Source of the DNA: Oceanispirochaeta sp. M1
GTDB lineage: Bacteria; Spirochaetota; Spirochaetia; DSM-2461
Assembly (NCBI RefSeq): GCF_003346715.1
Contig: NZ_QQPQ01000001.1
Span: 1 to 64,000, forward strand
DNA length: 64,000 nt
Direction: 5' to 3'
Both the position numbers and the translations under genes were made by a program. How positions within the stretch are numbered: the first letter of the stretch is position 1; each line of letters starts with the position of its first letter. Positions 17,736 to 26,613 of this stretch are shown here, in pieces. The notes beneath the pieces are model-generated. The model was not told the DNA's origin and did not search any database. It saw nothing but the letters and a program-made list of their open reading frames with translations.

Positions 17736-19196
17736 TTATTTGCTGCTCAGGTAAGAATCTATCTGATTCTGAAGTTCTGTGGCAACAGCCTCTACTCCTG
17801 CATTAATCAGAGCTTCTTGAAATTCATCCTTGATGGAATTGGGATCAATCACACCCCGGTCAAGCATTCTTTCGTATGTTTCCAGTACATTTGAAATAGA
17901 TGCCATTTCGGTTTTTACAGGATTCATATCGGGAAAGAAACCTACTGAATCATAAACATCAGCGGAAACATTGAACTCTTCATATTTGGCCCATTTATTG
18001 GGATCTTCCTTGGCAGTGATATAATTAAGGAACTGATTCTGAAGAGCCCATCCCATGGAAGGACGGTATCCATCACTAAGAAGTTCAATAATTCCCTTCT
18101 CTTGATCAACGAAATCGTAATGAACACCTTCGAGACCAAAGTTTATCAGGTTATTGAAGTACTTATCTCTGTTCATCAGATCCAGAACTTTAATAGCCTC
18201 TACAGGGTGTTTAGAGCTTTGGGAAATAGCCATCATAGAGCCTAGATGAATATCTTTTGTAACCATCGGCTGGTGAAGATTGGCTCCTGCAACGATTGAA
18301 TAGCCATGCTGATTGGACAATTCTCCTGCCTTGCCGGGGTGGGCAACATGAGAGAAGGCGAACCAGTTTCCGTTATTCCAGTATTTGGTATCGTTGGGAT
18401 CTTTTAAATCGACTGCCTCAGGCTGAAAATAACCGGCATTGAACCAATCGTACATAGTGGCGGACCAATCCCATTTTTTATCATTTTGCCAGTCGTGCAT
18501 AACCACACCGTCATGTCTGGAGAATCCTTTGGCCAATTTGTCCCAGTTAGACATCATGGTACGGGGCAGATCAGAAACACGATCTTTAACTACCAGATAG
18601 GGGACGACATCGGGTTCTTTCTCCTTGATTAAAGCCAACCAGGGCTCAAGTTCTTTGGGAGTTTTGATATCTTTGATTGGAATATTATATTTTTCGACAT
18701 ACTTTGCATTGTAAAGAAAGGCGTTACCTTCAGCTCCTTCTTTTACAGTAGGAACAGCATAAATATTACCATCAATTACGGGAGCATTCAGAAATCTACC
18801 GACATTCTCACGGAGACTAGGGGCATTCTCATCAATAAGATCATTCAGTGCTAACCAGGCATTTCTACTTACTTCCTGTTCAAAATTGCTCCAGGAAGCG
18901 GTAAAGGCAATATCAAAATCCTCACCGGAAGCGATCATAAGATTTTTTTTATCATCCCATTCTCCCCAACCGATAAACTCAATGTTAGGGTATGCACCAA
19001 TCTTTTCACCAGCGTAAGCCTTAATCTCTTCCAAAACCATTTCCTGATCAGCCTGAGCTCCCGATCCTGGCATGTAGATCGTGATTTCTACAGGTTCACC
19101 GTCGTTTACAGCTTCCTTCTGCCCTGTGGCAAAAAGAGGAGATGCGATCAAGACCATTGCCAATAAAGCAAAACCCAATCCTATCCTTTTTTTCAT
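17736..19196 (-). CDS. Extracellular solute-binding protein (LplA-like), main receptor of the mannoside importer
   Basis: A 486-residue binding protein. The signal region MKKRIGLGFALLAMVLIASP ends in LFATGQKE, a pattern typical of spirochaete binding proteins. Family features include GWGEWDDKKNLMIASGEDFDIAF, NIYAVPTVKEG and AFLYNAKYVEKYNI. It lies third in the operon after two permeases (59-base gap), the arrangement of LplB-YtcP-LplA oligosaccharide importers. Its ligand is presumably a mannose-containing oligosaccharide, judged from the following GH130, GH38 and GH3 genes. A stem-loop follows its stop codon. Confidence 0.92.
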   Translation of the reverse strand: MKKRIGLGFALLAMVLIASPLFATGQKEAVNDGEPVEITIYMPGSGAQADQEMVLEEIKAYAGEKIGAYPNIEFIGWGEWDDKKNLMIASGEDFDIAFTASWSNFEQEVSRNAWLALNDLIDENAPSLRENVGRFLNAPVIDGNIYAVPTVKEGAEGNAFLYNAKYVEKYNIPIKDIKTPKELEPWLALIKEKEPDVVPYLVVKDRVSDLPRTMMSNWDKLAKGFSRHDGVVMHDWQNDKKWDWSATMYDWFNAGYFQPEAVDLKDPNDTKYWNNGNWFAFSHVAHPGKAGELSNQHGYSIVAGANLHQPMVTKDIHLGSMMAISQSSKHPVEAIKVLDLMNRDKYFNNLINFGLEGVHYDFVDQEKGIIELLSDGYRPSMGWALQNQFLNYITAKEDPNKWAKYEEFNVSADVYDSVGFFPDMNPVKTEMASISNVLETYERMLDRGVIDPNSIKDEFQEALINAGVEAVATELQNQIDSYLSSK

Positions 19197-19255
19197 AAAT
19201 TAAACTCCTTATAATTTTCTACCATGCAACGCACAGCATTGATGAACAACTTCAT

Positions 19256-20149
19256 CTACCCTTTAATTGATCCTATGGTCATTCCTTCAACGAAGTATCT
19301 CTGGAAGAAGGGGTATGCAAAAATGATGGGACCGATACCGATGACAACCATGGCAAATCGGACTGTTTCGGCGGGTAGATTTTTAAGATTAGCGACAACT
19401 TCGGGAGGTGCACCGATTTTCATCAATTGCTCCATCATCTCTATCTTACGCATGGTTTCCAGCATGACAAATTGCAGGCTGAACTTACTCTCTTCAGTGA
19501 TGTAGAGAAGACTCTGAAACCAATCATTCCAATAAATGAGAACTGAAAAAAGTGCTATGGTTGCCAGAACTGGTTTTGCCAGGGGCAACATGACATTAAA
19601 ATAAACTCTCCAGTCACCGGCGCCGTCAATTTTTGCAGCATCTAAAAGGGAACCGGGAATGGATGTTGTAAAATAGGTTCGCAGAATTAAAATATGCCAG
19701 GGATTCATCAGGTAGGGTATTATTAAGGCTCTGTAATTATTTTTAAAATTTAACATCTTTGTATTAACAATATAACTGGCGACCATTCCACCGTTGAACA
19801 GCATTGTTAATAACAAAAAGAAGGTGAAAAATCTTCGAAAAGGCATGTCTGGACTGGAAATCCCAAAGGCATACATGGAAGCCACAAAAAGATGCAGAAA
19901 AGTTCCGGTTATGGTGACAAAAATCGTTACTTTGTAGGCATCAATGATGACACGAGGATTCTTAAAAAGAATTGAGTAAGCCTCTAGACTCCAGTCTTCG
20001 GGAATGAAGTTAAATCCATTGTTAATCACCGAATCATTACTGGAAAATGAAATTGTAAGCAGTAATATAAAAGGTATCAGTGTGACTGCAATAATAAAAA
20101 TAAAAACAATATTAAGTGCGATATCTGAACGGCCCTGTATCTTTTTCAT
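19256..20149 (-). CDS. Sugar ABC transporter permease, YtcP/MalG-type
   Basis: A 297-residue inner-membrane permease with six predicted transmembrane stretches, starting with NIVFIFIIAVTLIPFILLLT. The cytoplasmic EAA loop that docks on the ATPase reads LDAAKIDGAGDWRVYFNVML, and the C-terminus ends in the conserved FFQRYFVEGMTIGSIKG. It pairs with the upstream permease (11-base gap) as a CUT1 heterodimer. No ATPase is encoded anywhere in the locus, so a shared MsmK/UgpC-like ATPase is expected elsewhere. Confidence 0.94.
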   Translation of the reverse strand: MKKIQGRSDIALNIVFIFIIAVTLIPFILLLTISFSSNDSVINNGFNFIPEDWSLEAYSILFKNPRVIIDAYKVTIFVTITGTFLHLFVASMYAFGISSPDMPFRRFFTFFLLLTMLFNGGMVASYIVNTKMLNFKNNYRALIIPYLMNPWHILILRTYFTTSIPGSLLDAAKIDGAGDWRVYFNVMLPLAKPVLATIALFSVLIYWNDWFQSLLYITEESKFSLQFVMLETMRKIEMMEQLMKIGAPPEVVANLKNLPAETVRFAMVVIGIGPIIFAYPFFQRYFVEGMTIGSIKG

Positions 20150-20160
20150 TGTCAGCTCCC

Positions 20161-21165
20161 CTAAAACATAGCCCGGTCAGGGCTCATCTTTCGAATAATC
20201 ATGTTGAATGTAATAATTGTCAGGAATCCGACAAATGATTGAAAAAGCGCAGCAGCAGATGACATCCCAATATCCCCCACAAGGATAAGAGACCGATAAA
20301 CAAGGGTGTCCAGGGTCTGAGTTGTTTTAATAAGAGCTCCGGATCCTCTGGTGACCTGGTAGAACAAGCCGAAATCCGAATTAAAGATTCTTCCCAGAGA
20401 AAGGATGAACATGAGAGTTATTATGGGCATAAGAAGAGGAATTGTTATCTTCATTATCTGCTTCATCCGACCGGCTCCATCAATGGTGGCCGCTTCATAG
20501 ATCTGGGGATCAAAGCCCATCATTGTGGCTAAATATATGACAGTGCCATAACCCCAGGCTTTCCAGCTATTGACGATGATGAGAATAAAGGGCCAGTGCT
20601 GGGGAGACATATACCAACTAATGGGTTCAAGGTGCAGCGTGTTCTTTAGAAAGTCATTAACATACCCTGAGTGATACCCGAGAAAAGCATAAACCAGATA
20701 GCTGACGACAACCATACTGATGAAATGGGGCATGATAATCAAAACCTGGTATATCTTGGCAGCTCGACGATTGCGAACTTCATTGAGTCCAATGGCAAGA
20801 GCAACCGAACCAATAATATTGGTAATTATGAAGGTTATGTTATAGCCCAGGGTGTTTCTAATTGCTATCCATGAATCATTATTGGCAAACATAAAGGTGA
20901 AATTCTCAAAGCCTATCCATGGACTCTTAAGAATACCAAGACTATAATCTATTTCCTTGAACGCAATAATATTTCCGAACATCGGCAGATAGTTAATCAG
21001 TATGAGCAGGATGATTCCGGGCAGCATCATGAGGTATTTCACTCTATGTTGCTTTATTTGTAAGACGTATTTGCTTAATACCACAAGTTGTTCCCATATA
21101 TAAAATTCGTATAGATTTTTCTGATTTACGTATCTATATTGGCGCGACTTCCCGCGTATTACCAT
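20161..21165 (-). CDS. Sugar ABC transporter permease, LplB/MalF-type
   Basis: A permease of up to 334 residues with about six transmembrane segments (first: YLMMLPGIILLILINYLPMF) and an EAA loop YEAATIDGAGRMKQIMKITI. The N-terminal ~35 residues before the family's usual start are weakly supported, and the ATG at 21165 has no ribosome site. A TTG or GTG near codons 27-29, preceded by GGGAAC, is an alternative that would give about 307 residues. This is the first gene of the long minus-strand mannoside locus, so the controlling promoter should lie in 21166-21299, but no clear -35/-10 pair was found there. Confidence 0.9.
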   Translation of the reverse strand: MVIRGKSRQYRYVNQKNLYEFYIWEQLVVLSKYVLQIKQHRVKYLMMLPGIILLILINYLPMFGNIIAFKEIDYSLGILKSPWIGFENFTFMFANNDSWIAIRNTLGYNITFIITNIIGSVALAIGLNEVRNRRAAKIYQVLIIMPHFISMVVVSYLVYAFLGYHSGYVNDFLKNTLHLEPISWYMSPQHWPFILIIVNSWKAWGYGTVIYLATMMGFDPQIYEAATIDGAGRMKQIMKITIPLLMPIITLMFILSLGRIFNSDFGLFYQVTRGSGALIKTTQTLDTLVYRSLILVGDIGMSSAAALFQSFVGFLTIITFNMIIRKMSPDRAMF

Positions 21166-21299
21166 GGGCTGATTTCGGTACTTTATGGATAAATTTCGGA
21201 ACGGAAAAATTCTATGATCCTATACACAACATTTTTACGTTATGAGAATTCTGTTATCATAAATTGACTGGCCAACAGCAATCTCCCCTGTTCGTCATT

Positions 21300-21905
21300 C
21301 TAAATCTTGAGTCCCATATGGATTGCGGCCCCTAAAGATTGGCTACTTTTCAGAGCTTCAAAACCGATCTTATGGTAGAACCGGATGGCTCCTGTGTTAT
21401 CATTTCCCACTCCCAGGTGTATTCCCCGGCACTCCGCCTTTCGAAGCCGCTCGATCAGAGCGTCCATCAGCCGCCCTCCAAGTCCAGCTCCCTGATGTTC
21501 CGGCAAGATATCAATATGGAGATGGGCCGGATAATCCCGGTCGGTTCCTGGAGGCAAAGTCTCTTCATATTTCTGAAAATGGGAGCGAACTTCCAGATAC
21601 TCAAATAAACCGAAATTCCGTCGCTGATGTTTCAACTCCGTTAAAATTTCCTTGCTCATTCGTTGTTTGAAAGAGCTGCGAAATTCCCTGGCATTCAAGG
21701 CTGACAGAACATATCCGATTACTTTTCCTTCGGTATCCGTCGCCACAAACCCGTTTTCCCTTTCATACCGGAGATAAGGAACCGCCCAATGGAGACCCGC
21801 CAGCTCCCGATACCTTTCATCGGTTCCGTTTCTGAAGGTTTGAAAACAGATGTGTTTTAAAGCAGCCTCGTCGGAGGGCTGTAAGGGGCGAATGGTGTAG
21901 GACAT
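21300..21905 (-). CDS. GNAT-family N-acetyltransferase
   Basis: A 201-residue acetyl-CoA-dependent acyltransferase. The family motif A is at DILPEHQGAGLGGRLMDALI (acetyl-CoA pyrophosphate loop Q/R-x-x-G-x-G) and the C-terminal motif is NTGAIRFYHKIGFEAL. The Shine-Dalgarno AAAGGAG lies eight bases before the ATG. The substrate cannot be predicted. It stands alone upstream of the importer operon, with its stop 134 bases before the permease start, and could be transcribed in the same direction. Confidence 0.9.
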   Translation of the reverse strand: MSYTIRPLQPSDEAALKHICFQTFRNGTDERYRELAGLHWAVPYLRYERENGFVATDTEGKVIGYVLSALNAREFRSSFKQRMSKEILTELKHQRRNFGLFEYLEVRSHFQKYEETLPPGTDRDYPAHLHIDILPEHQGAGLGGRLMDALIERLRKAECRGIHLGVGNDNTGAIRFYHKIGFEALKSSQSLGAAIHMGLKI

Positions 21906-22277
21906 GATAATAACTCCTTTAGGAAGAGGAATAAAATAGATTAACTGAAATTCTTAGGGATTCTCAGGGATTATCCCTTCTCTTTTTTTATCCCTTCCTA
22001 TCGGCAGGTATGAGAATATAAGTAAAACTAAACTTTGGCTGATAGAGATAATCAGGGCTTATCCCTGTTGGCTGGTTAACCGGTTGCCGAAATAACAGGA
22101 ATAAATCTCCCGGGTGGCTTAGATATCATTTCTGGATGCGTTTTGGGAAAGGATATAAATTATCCTGCACCATAAAGAAGAATACTTTGCTATGCGTGAC
22201 AGTCATGCTAATCTAAAACTGCTGGAATCCAGACGGATTTTACCGCTGGTCTACGTTTCGTAAATTGACAGGGCCTT
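21906..22277. other. Intergenic, upstream of a group II intron tail
   Basis: About 370 bases with no gene. Several short GGGAT/ATCCC strings occur (for example CAGGG...CCCTG near 22046), but no convincing terminator. If the domain V sequence just to the right is an intron remnant, part of this stretch may be decayed intron, but I could not recognise any reverse-transcriptase coding sequence in it. Confidence 0.4.
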
Positions 22278-22350
22278 GAGCCGTGTGCGGTGAAAATTGC
22301 TCACACGGTTCTTAGAGGGCAACAGGGACGTAAGTTCCCCGGTCTACCCG
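22278..22350 (+). mobile_element. Orphan group II intron 3' end: domain V and domain VI-like hairpin
   Basis: The 34 bases 22278-22311 match the domain V consensus. The lower arms GAGCCGTGTG and CACACGGTTC form ten pairs (one G-U), with the catalytic AGC triad at positions 2-4. A short upper stem (CGGT/ATTG) is capped by a GAAA tetraloop, and a two-base CT bulge sits on the 3' side. It is followed by a smaller hairpin capped by GTAA (about 22324-22338) and CTACCC, as expected of domain VI with its bulged A near the 3' splice site. No intron-encoded reverse transcriptase is present, so this is a truncated remnant rather than an active intron. Confidence 0.8.
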
Positions 22351-22431
22351 GAATCCATGCAATAAAAATTTATGAAACGAGTAGGAGCAAATTCAAATTA
22401 TTAGAAAATAGAATGTGGGGAAGGAGTAACT

Positions 22432-22652
22432 GTTTCAAGGAAAATATTAGGATCTATTTGTATATTTTTGTATATTTTTGTGATAGAGAACTTTCACGCT
22501 TTGATTCATAATACCGATATACATACTTTGATGGGGAGATCGATACTACAATAATAGTGGTGTTGTTCTTTATATAATCTCATAAAGATACCTCCGAATT
22601 GGTTATTTCAGTATTTATTCTACTAGAAACCAGGGAGATCTTAATGAGTATC
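22432..22652 (-). repeat. Decayed IS110 left end, copy B
   Basis: This stretch aligns by eye with 858-1070 in the same orientation, including the terminal part (AACCAGGGAG then CTTAATGAGTA) and the start of the transposase (codons for HHYYCSIDL in place of HHYYCGIDL). It carries a short duplication of TATATTTTTGTA and other changes that destroy the reading frame. It is a dead fragment. Confidence 0.82.
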
Positions 22653-22877
22653 AAAGTTTTGCAGCAGATTCGGCTATGTCAGAGATCCAGATTTTTCTGC
22701 TTTTCAGGCAGGTTTACGCCATGTTGCCTAAAAGATGAAAACGATGTTGAGGCTGTAGGGAAAGTGTAAATTTTACTATTCTTCCAGTTTTTCTCATGAT
22801 AAAATTTGACCAGGCTGGGGAAATGGAAATGGGAAGATTTCTATCATGGAGTACGCCAATGGGGTCCGTGTTCAGTT
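22653..22877. other. Intergenic after the EamA gene
   Basis: About 225 bases between the IS110 fragment and the end of the EamA gene. No gene or RNA was recognised. Together with the intron tail and IS110 fragment it makes 21906-22877 a nearly 1-kb gene-free insertion hot spot. Confidence 0.4.
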
Positions 22878-23804
22878 TCAGGCCACCATGTGCAATACCA
22901 TTCCCGAGAGACTGTTCCAGTGATTCTTCCAGTCAATTTCCGACAGAACAATGGCGGCCATGATGATAGAACCACCCAGTATCATGGAACCCGTCAATGG
23001 TTCCAGACCAAGCAAGACAGATAAGAAACTACCGAAGAGACACTCCGTAGACAGGAATAAGGCCGCCTTTGTGGAAGTGGTTTTTTTCTGCGCTGCCGTT
23101 TGAATCAAAAAACAGAGGCAGGTGCTGAACAGCCCCAGATACAGAACGGGATACAGGCCGGTGGAGAAATCTGCCTGATAGACAGAGCTGGGATCAAGGA
23201 TTACAAGAGTCAGGATAGACAGGACTGCCGCAGTGAACATCTGGATAAAAGTCAATTTCCCCACATCGACTTTCTTAGAGGCCACATCCAGATAGGATAT
23301 ATGGCAGGCAAAGAGAAAGGCGCAGACCAGAGTCAATAAATCACCCTTATTGAACACGATTCCCTTCCCGGGGGACCATGTCAGGAGCAAAATCCCCAGA
23401 AGACAGACCATCGCAAGAATGAATGATTTCATGGGGGGAGCCTTTTTTAGAAGAATCCAGGTGATAAAGGGAACCATGATGACATTTGTGGATGTTATGA
23501 AGGCATTATTTGAGGGCGTCGTGTATTCCAGACCGATGGTTTGAGCGAAAAAAGCCAGAAAGAGCAAAATTCCCGCTGGAAGACCGCTTAGAATATCCGA
23601 TTTTGTTATGGCCAAGATGGATCTGAAGAAGAAGGCAACCATGGCAAGAGAGGCTATGGAAAAGCGCAGGGCCATGATCATACTGGCGCTCATTTGGCTG
23701 TCTATGGCGTACTGAGTGGCGATGAATCCCGACCCCCAGATGAGGGCCACTATAATCAGAGAGAGATCGGCCAACAGTGATTTTCCTTTTTTACGAGTCG
23801 TCAT
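22878..23804 (-). CDS. EamA/DMT-superfamily transporter
   Basis: A 308-residue inner-membrane protein with about ten hydrophobic segments in two EamA repeats. The first repeat begins LIIVALIWGSGFIATQYAI, typical of drug/metabolite transporters, and the second has LFLSTECLFGSFLSVLLGLE. Members export amino acids, nucleobases or other metabolites. Its ATG overlaps the MATE stop by 4 bases, so the two exporters form a coupled operon. The last residues (HWNSLSGMVLHMVA) are not typical, and the stop lies close to the insertion debris at 22.3-22.7 kb. Substrate unknown. Confidence 0.9.
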   Translation of the reverse strand: MTTRKKGKSLLADLSLIIVALIWGSGFIATQYAIDSQMSASMIMALRFSIASLAMVAFFFRSILAITKSDILSGLPAGILLFLAFFAQTIGLEYTTPSNNAFITSTNVIMVPFITWILLKKAPPMKSFILAMVCLLGILLLTWSPGKGIVFNKGDLLTLVCAFLFACHISYLDVASKKVDVGKLTFIQMFTAAVLSILTLVILDPSSVYQADFSTGLYPVLYLGLFSTCLCFLIQTAAQKKTTSTKAALFLSTECLFGSFLSVLLGLEPLTGSMILGGSIIMAAIVLSEIDWKNHWNSLSGMVLHMVA

Positions 23805-25198
23805 AGGGCAATATTTCCTTTCACAGGGATGCTCGGCTCCCTGTTGATAAAATGGGCTATTCTTTTATTTTTGTAAACCAATATGCTGAGAATAAAGCGC
23901 ATAATCTGATCCACCGCGATGCAAAGCCATATAAAAACAAGGTCCCAGTGAAAGACATAGGCCGTCAGCAAGGCAAGGGGAATCCTGAATCCCCAGATCC
24001 CGGCACCTGCAATGTACATGGGGATTCGGGAGTATCCTGCGGCCCGGATGGCGCCATTGAATATCCGGGAGAGGTTCTGGGGAATCTGAATAGTACCCAT
24101 GATGGCTACATAAAGGATTCCGATGGCCTTCAGCTCCGGATTATCGGTCATCAGGCTCATGAACACACCGGGCATTGTGATTAAAAGTAAGGAGGTTCCG
24201 ACACTGATGCCAAGGGATAACTGCAGAAGCTGTTTGAAATATTGCTTGTACAATTCGGGGTCCTTCATCCCTATGGCCCGGGCCGTTAGGGTGGTCGCAG
24301 CAATGCCGAAACCTATAGCCGGCATTTCGGTCAGAGTCTCGGCCTGAATTCCCAGTTGATAGGCCGCGAAGGGACCTTCTCCGTAGGAGAGTATTATTTT
24401 ACTGAGTATGATGGCCGAAAACTGCCAGAACATACTTTCGAATGAAGCAGGGAGCCCCATGTGATAGATCTTAGCTATCATGTTTTTATCCAGAAAGGAG
24501 CTCTCTTTGTTTCTGTTTTTCAGATTAAGCTGCCCTCTTCTACCGTATAGAAGGTACACACCTGCTCCCGCACCTGCAGCCTGGGAGAGGACAAGGGATA
24601 TCGCCGCTCCCTGAATACCCATGGCAGGGAATCCGAGGGAACCGAAAATCAGAAGATATCCGGAAATGATGTTTACCAGGTTTACCAGAAGGGCTATGAA
24701 CATGGGGGTTTTCGTATCTCCCCGGCCTTGAAAGCTGGCCGTTACGATCTGCATGGTGATGACGAAAGGAAATCCGAAGATGATAATTCTCATAAACAGC
24801 AGGGCCTGTTTCAGAATAGACGGATTGCTGGTGAAAAACTGAAGGAATGTAAGAGGAGTCAGAAAGAGGATCAGGGCGAACAGAATGGATAGGGGGACGG
24901 CTGTTCGAAATGTCTGAACGGTGATGTGATCTACTTTCCGGTTGTTACCCTCGCCATACGCCCTGGCTATGAGGATGGTTGCTCCGATACCAATACCCTT
25001 ATAAAGGCACCAGAGTGTATCGGTCAGACGCAGGCAGATCCCCTGCCCGGATATATCCGCCGCTGTGAGACGACCGATCATCGCCGTTGAGATGACCCCC
25101 GCCGATAGCTGAAGGATGTTTTCCAGGATAATCGGGAGGATGAGGATAATAATTTCCGTTCGTATTTGTTTTGTATTCTTCTGTGCAATTGTTTTCAA
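23801..25198 (-). CDS. MATE-family efflux transporter
   Basis: A 465-residue cation-coupled multidrug and toxin extrusion protein with about 12 transmembrane helices in two halves (first: LPIILENILQLSAGVISTAMIG; second half begins near GLPASFESMFWQFS). It starts at a TTG at 25198 with AGAGGA five bases upstream. It is separated from the importer operon to its right by a strong hairpin terminator and is followed by the EamA gene with a 4-base overlap. The role may be drug or metabolite efflux. Confidence 0.92.
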   Translation of the reverse strand: MKTIAQKNTKQIRTEIIILILPIILENILQLSAGVISTAMIGRLTAADISGQGICLRLTDTLWCLYKGIGIGATILIARAYGEGNNRKVDHITVQTFRTAVPLSILFALILFLTPLTFLQFFTSNPSILKQALLFMRIIIFGFPFVITMQIVTASFQGRGDTKTPMFIALLVNLVNIISGYLLIFGSLGFPAMGIQGAAISLVLSQAAGAGAGVYLLYGRRGQLNLKNRNKESSFLDKNMIAKIYHMGLPASFESMFWQFSAIILSKIILSYGEGPFAAYQLGIQAETLTEMPAIGFGIAATTLTARAIGMKDPELYKQYFKQLLQLSLGISVGTSLLLITMPGVFMSLMTDNPELKAIGILYVAIMGTIQIPQNLSRIFNGAIRAAGYSRIPMYIAGAGIWGFRIPLALLTAYVFHWDLVFIWLCIAVDQIMRFILSILVYKNKRIAHFINREPSIPVKGNIAL

Positions 25199-25216
25199 TG
25201 ATATCCTCTGTGAGTG

Positions 25217-25250
25217 AAAAAACGGGCTGCCCTGTGACAGCCCGTTTTTT
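25217..25250. terminator. Strong rho-independent terminator, bidirectional shape
   Basis: Thirteen-base complementary arms (AAAAAACGGGCTG at 25217 and CAGCCCGTTTTTT ending at 25250) flank an 8-base loop. There is a T-run on either strand. On the minus strand it lies just after the binding-protein stop and ends the LacI-GH2-importer operon before the MATE gene. Confidence 0.95.
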
Positions 25251-25266
25251 TAAAAGTTTCTGATGA

Positions 25267-26547
25267 TTACTTATCGAACTTGGCGCTCAGTTCATTCTGA
25301 AGGTCATTCATGGTCTGGGTTACATCTGCTCCTTTCAGCAGAACCTTGGCCACAGCATTTTTGGAAAGATCCAGGGTTTCTGCAAAATTCTGAGTGTAAT
25401 TAACCGCAGGAATGCTCTTTCCAATCTCACCGAACATACTGTAGATCTTCTGTCCACCGAAAAACTCATCTCCCTGCTGAAAAATATCAGCCTGGTACAC
25501 CGGAATGTAGGAGGGGTAAAGACCGTAATTCTTGAATCCCTGAATCAGACCAGCCTGGTCTGTCATGGCATATTCGGCAAAAGCAATAGCCGCATCGGGT
25601 GATTTTGTTACCGCGGGAATTGCCAGAACGGAACCACCGTTGGAAGAACCGTTCCTGTTATTTTCATCAAATCCGGGAAGGGGCATGATTCTCCATAGAC
25701 CCGCTGTATCGGGTGCCGCATCTTTGATGCTTCCGATCAGCCAGACAGCCTCGGGAACTGTGGCAACCAGGCCCTCCTTGATAGATATAATATAGTCATC
25801 CCAGCTGCCGTCGTTCACTGTAATGTCGGCATCATAGATCTTTTTTACCATCTCCATTGCCCGGATGGATTCGGCGGAGTTGACTCTGGTATTTCCAGCA
25901 TCGTCAAAGTAGAAGCTGTCCAGCTGCATCAGAAGAAGGCGGTAGAATGTATCCTTCCGGGAGGTTGCCAGGGGCATCATGGCCACACCTGTTTTTTCTT
26001 TTAAAGCAATACCGGCAGTGATAAAATCATCCCATGTTTTAATATCTTCCGCGTGGATACCGCCCTGCTCGAAAATATCGGATCTGTAATAAAGACCGCA
26101 GGGGCCCGCATCCCAGGGGTATGCAATGATCTTGCCCCCGGAGGTCGCTTCACCGATCTTTACAGGTAGAAAATCTGATGGATTGACATGGCTCGTCAGA
26201 TCCAGGAACTTGTCGGGGAATTTGGAGCCGAATTTTGACATCTGCTCACCTTCCAGTGAAACCAGATCGGGGAGCCCAATTCCTGAAGCCAGAGATGTGG
26301 TCATTTTACCGTAGATCTGAGTCGTTCCCATCTCTTCAAAATTGAACTTTACATCCGGATATAGCTCCTGAAACCCCGGAGCGACTTCCTCCAGATGGGC
26401 CAGGGCCACATCCCAGCTCCAGACAATAAGATTACCCTCGACTTTCCCGCTATCCTCAGACGCAGCAGCTGTTTTCTCTTTGCTACAGCCGGTGAATCCG
26501 ATAAGCGTTGCCAATAAAACCAATAAAACGAAATTCCCTTTTTTCAT
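25267..26547 (-). CDS. Sugar-binding lipoprotein (family 1 solute-binding protein) of the GH2 locus
   Basis: A 426-residue UgpB/MalE-type binding protein. The start is the ATG at 26547, which has GGAGG five bases upstream; an ATG four codons earlier overlaps that ribosome site. The signal peptide ends LIGFTGC, a lipobox, followed by SKEKTAA. Family features are VSLEGEQMSKF, KIIAYPWDAGPCGLYYRSDIF and SNGGSVLAIPA. It is the last gene of the operon behind two permeases and GH2, so its ligand is probably a beta-galactoside or related oligosaccharide. Confidence 0.93.
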   Translation of the reverse strand: MKKGNFVLLVLLATLIGFTGCSKEKTAAASEDSGKVEGNLIVWSWDVALAHLEEVAPGFQELYPDVKFNFEEMGTTQIYGKMTTSLASGIGLPDLVSLEGEQMSKFGSKFPDKFLDLTSHVNPSDFLPVKIGEATSGGKIIAYPWDAGPCGLYYRSDIFEQGGIHAEDIKTWDDFITAGIALKEKTGVAMMPLATSRKDTFYRLLLMQLDSFYFDDAGNTRVNSAESIRAMEMVKKIYDADITVNDGSWDDYIISIKEGLVATVPEAVWLIGSIKDAAPDTAGLWRIMPLPGFDENNRNGSSNGGSVLAIPAVTKSPDAAIAFAEYAMTDQAGLIQGFKNYGLYPSYIPVYQADIFQQGDEFFGGQKIYSMFGEIGKSIPAVNYTQNFAETLDLSKNAVAKVLLKGADVTQTMNDLQNELSAKFDK

Positions 26548-26613
26548 TGTATCCTCCATTTTTTATAGATACCAATTGTAAGATACCCTCCCATACGGGA
26601 CGGTGAGTTGAGA

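Noticed and set aside
6130-21165. Whole mannoside locus as a Bacteroidetes-type polysaccharide utilisation locus
   Set aside because: No SusC/SusD pair or extracellular endo-enzyme is present; it is an ABC-importer type locus.
22806-23024. Small plus-strand open frame at the end of the EamA gene
   Set aside because: Mostly antisense to EamA coding sequence, without a ribosome site.
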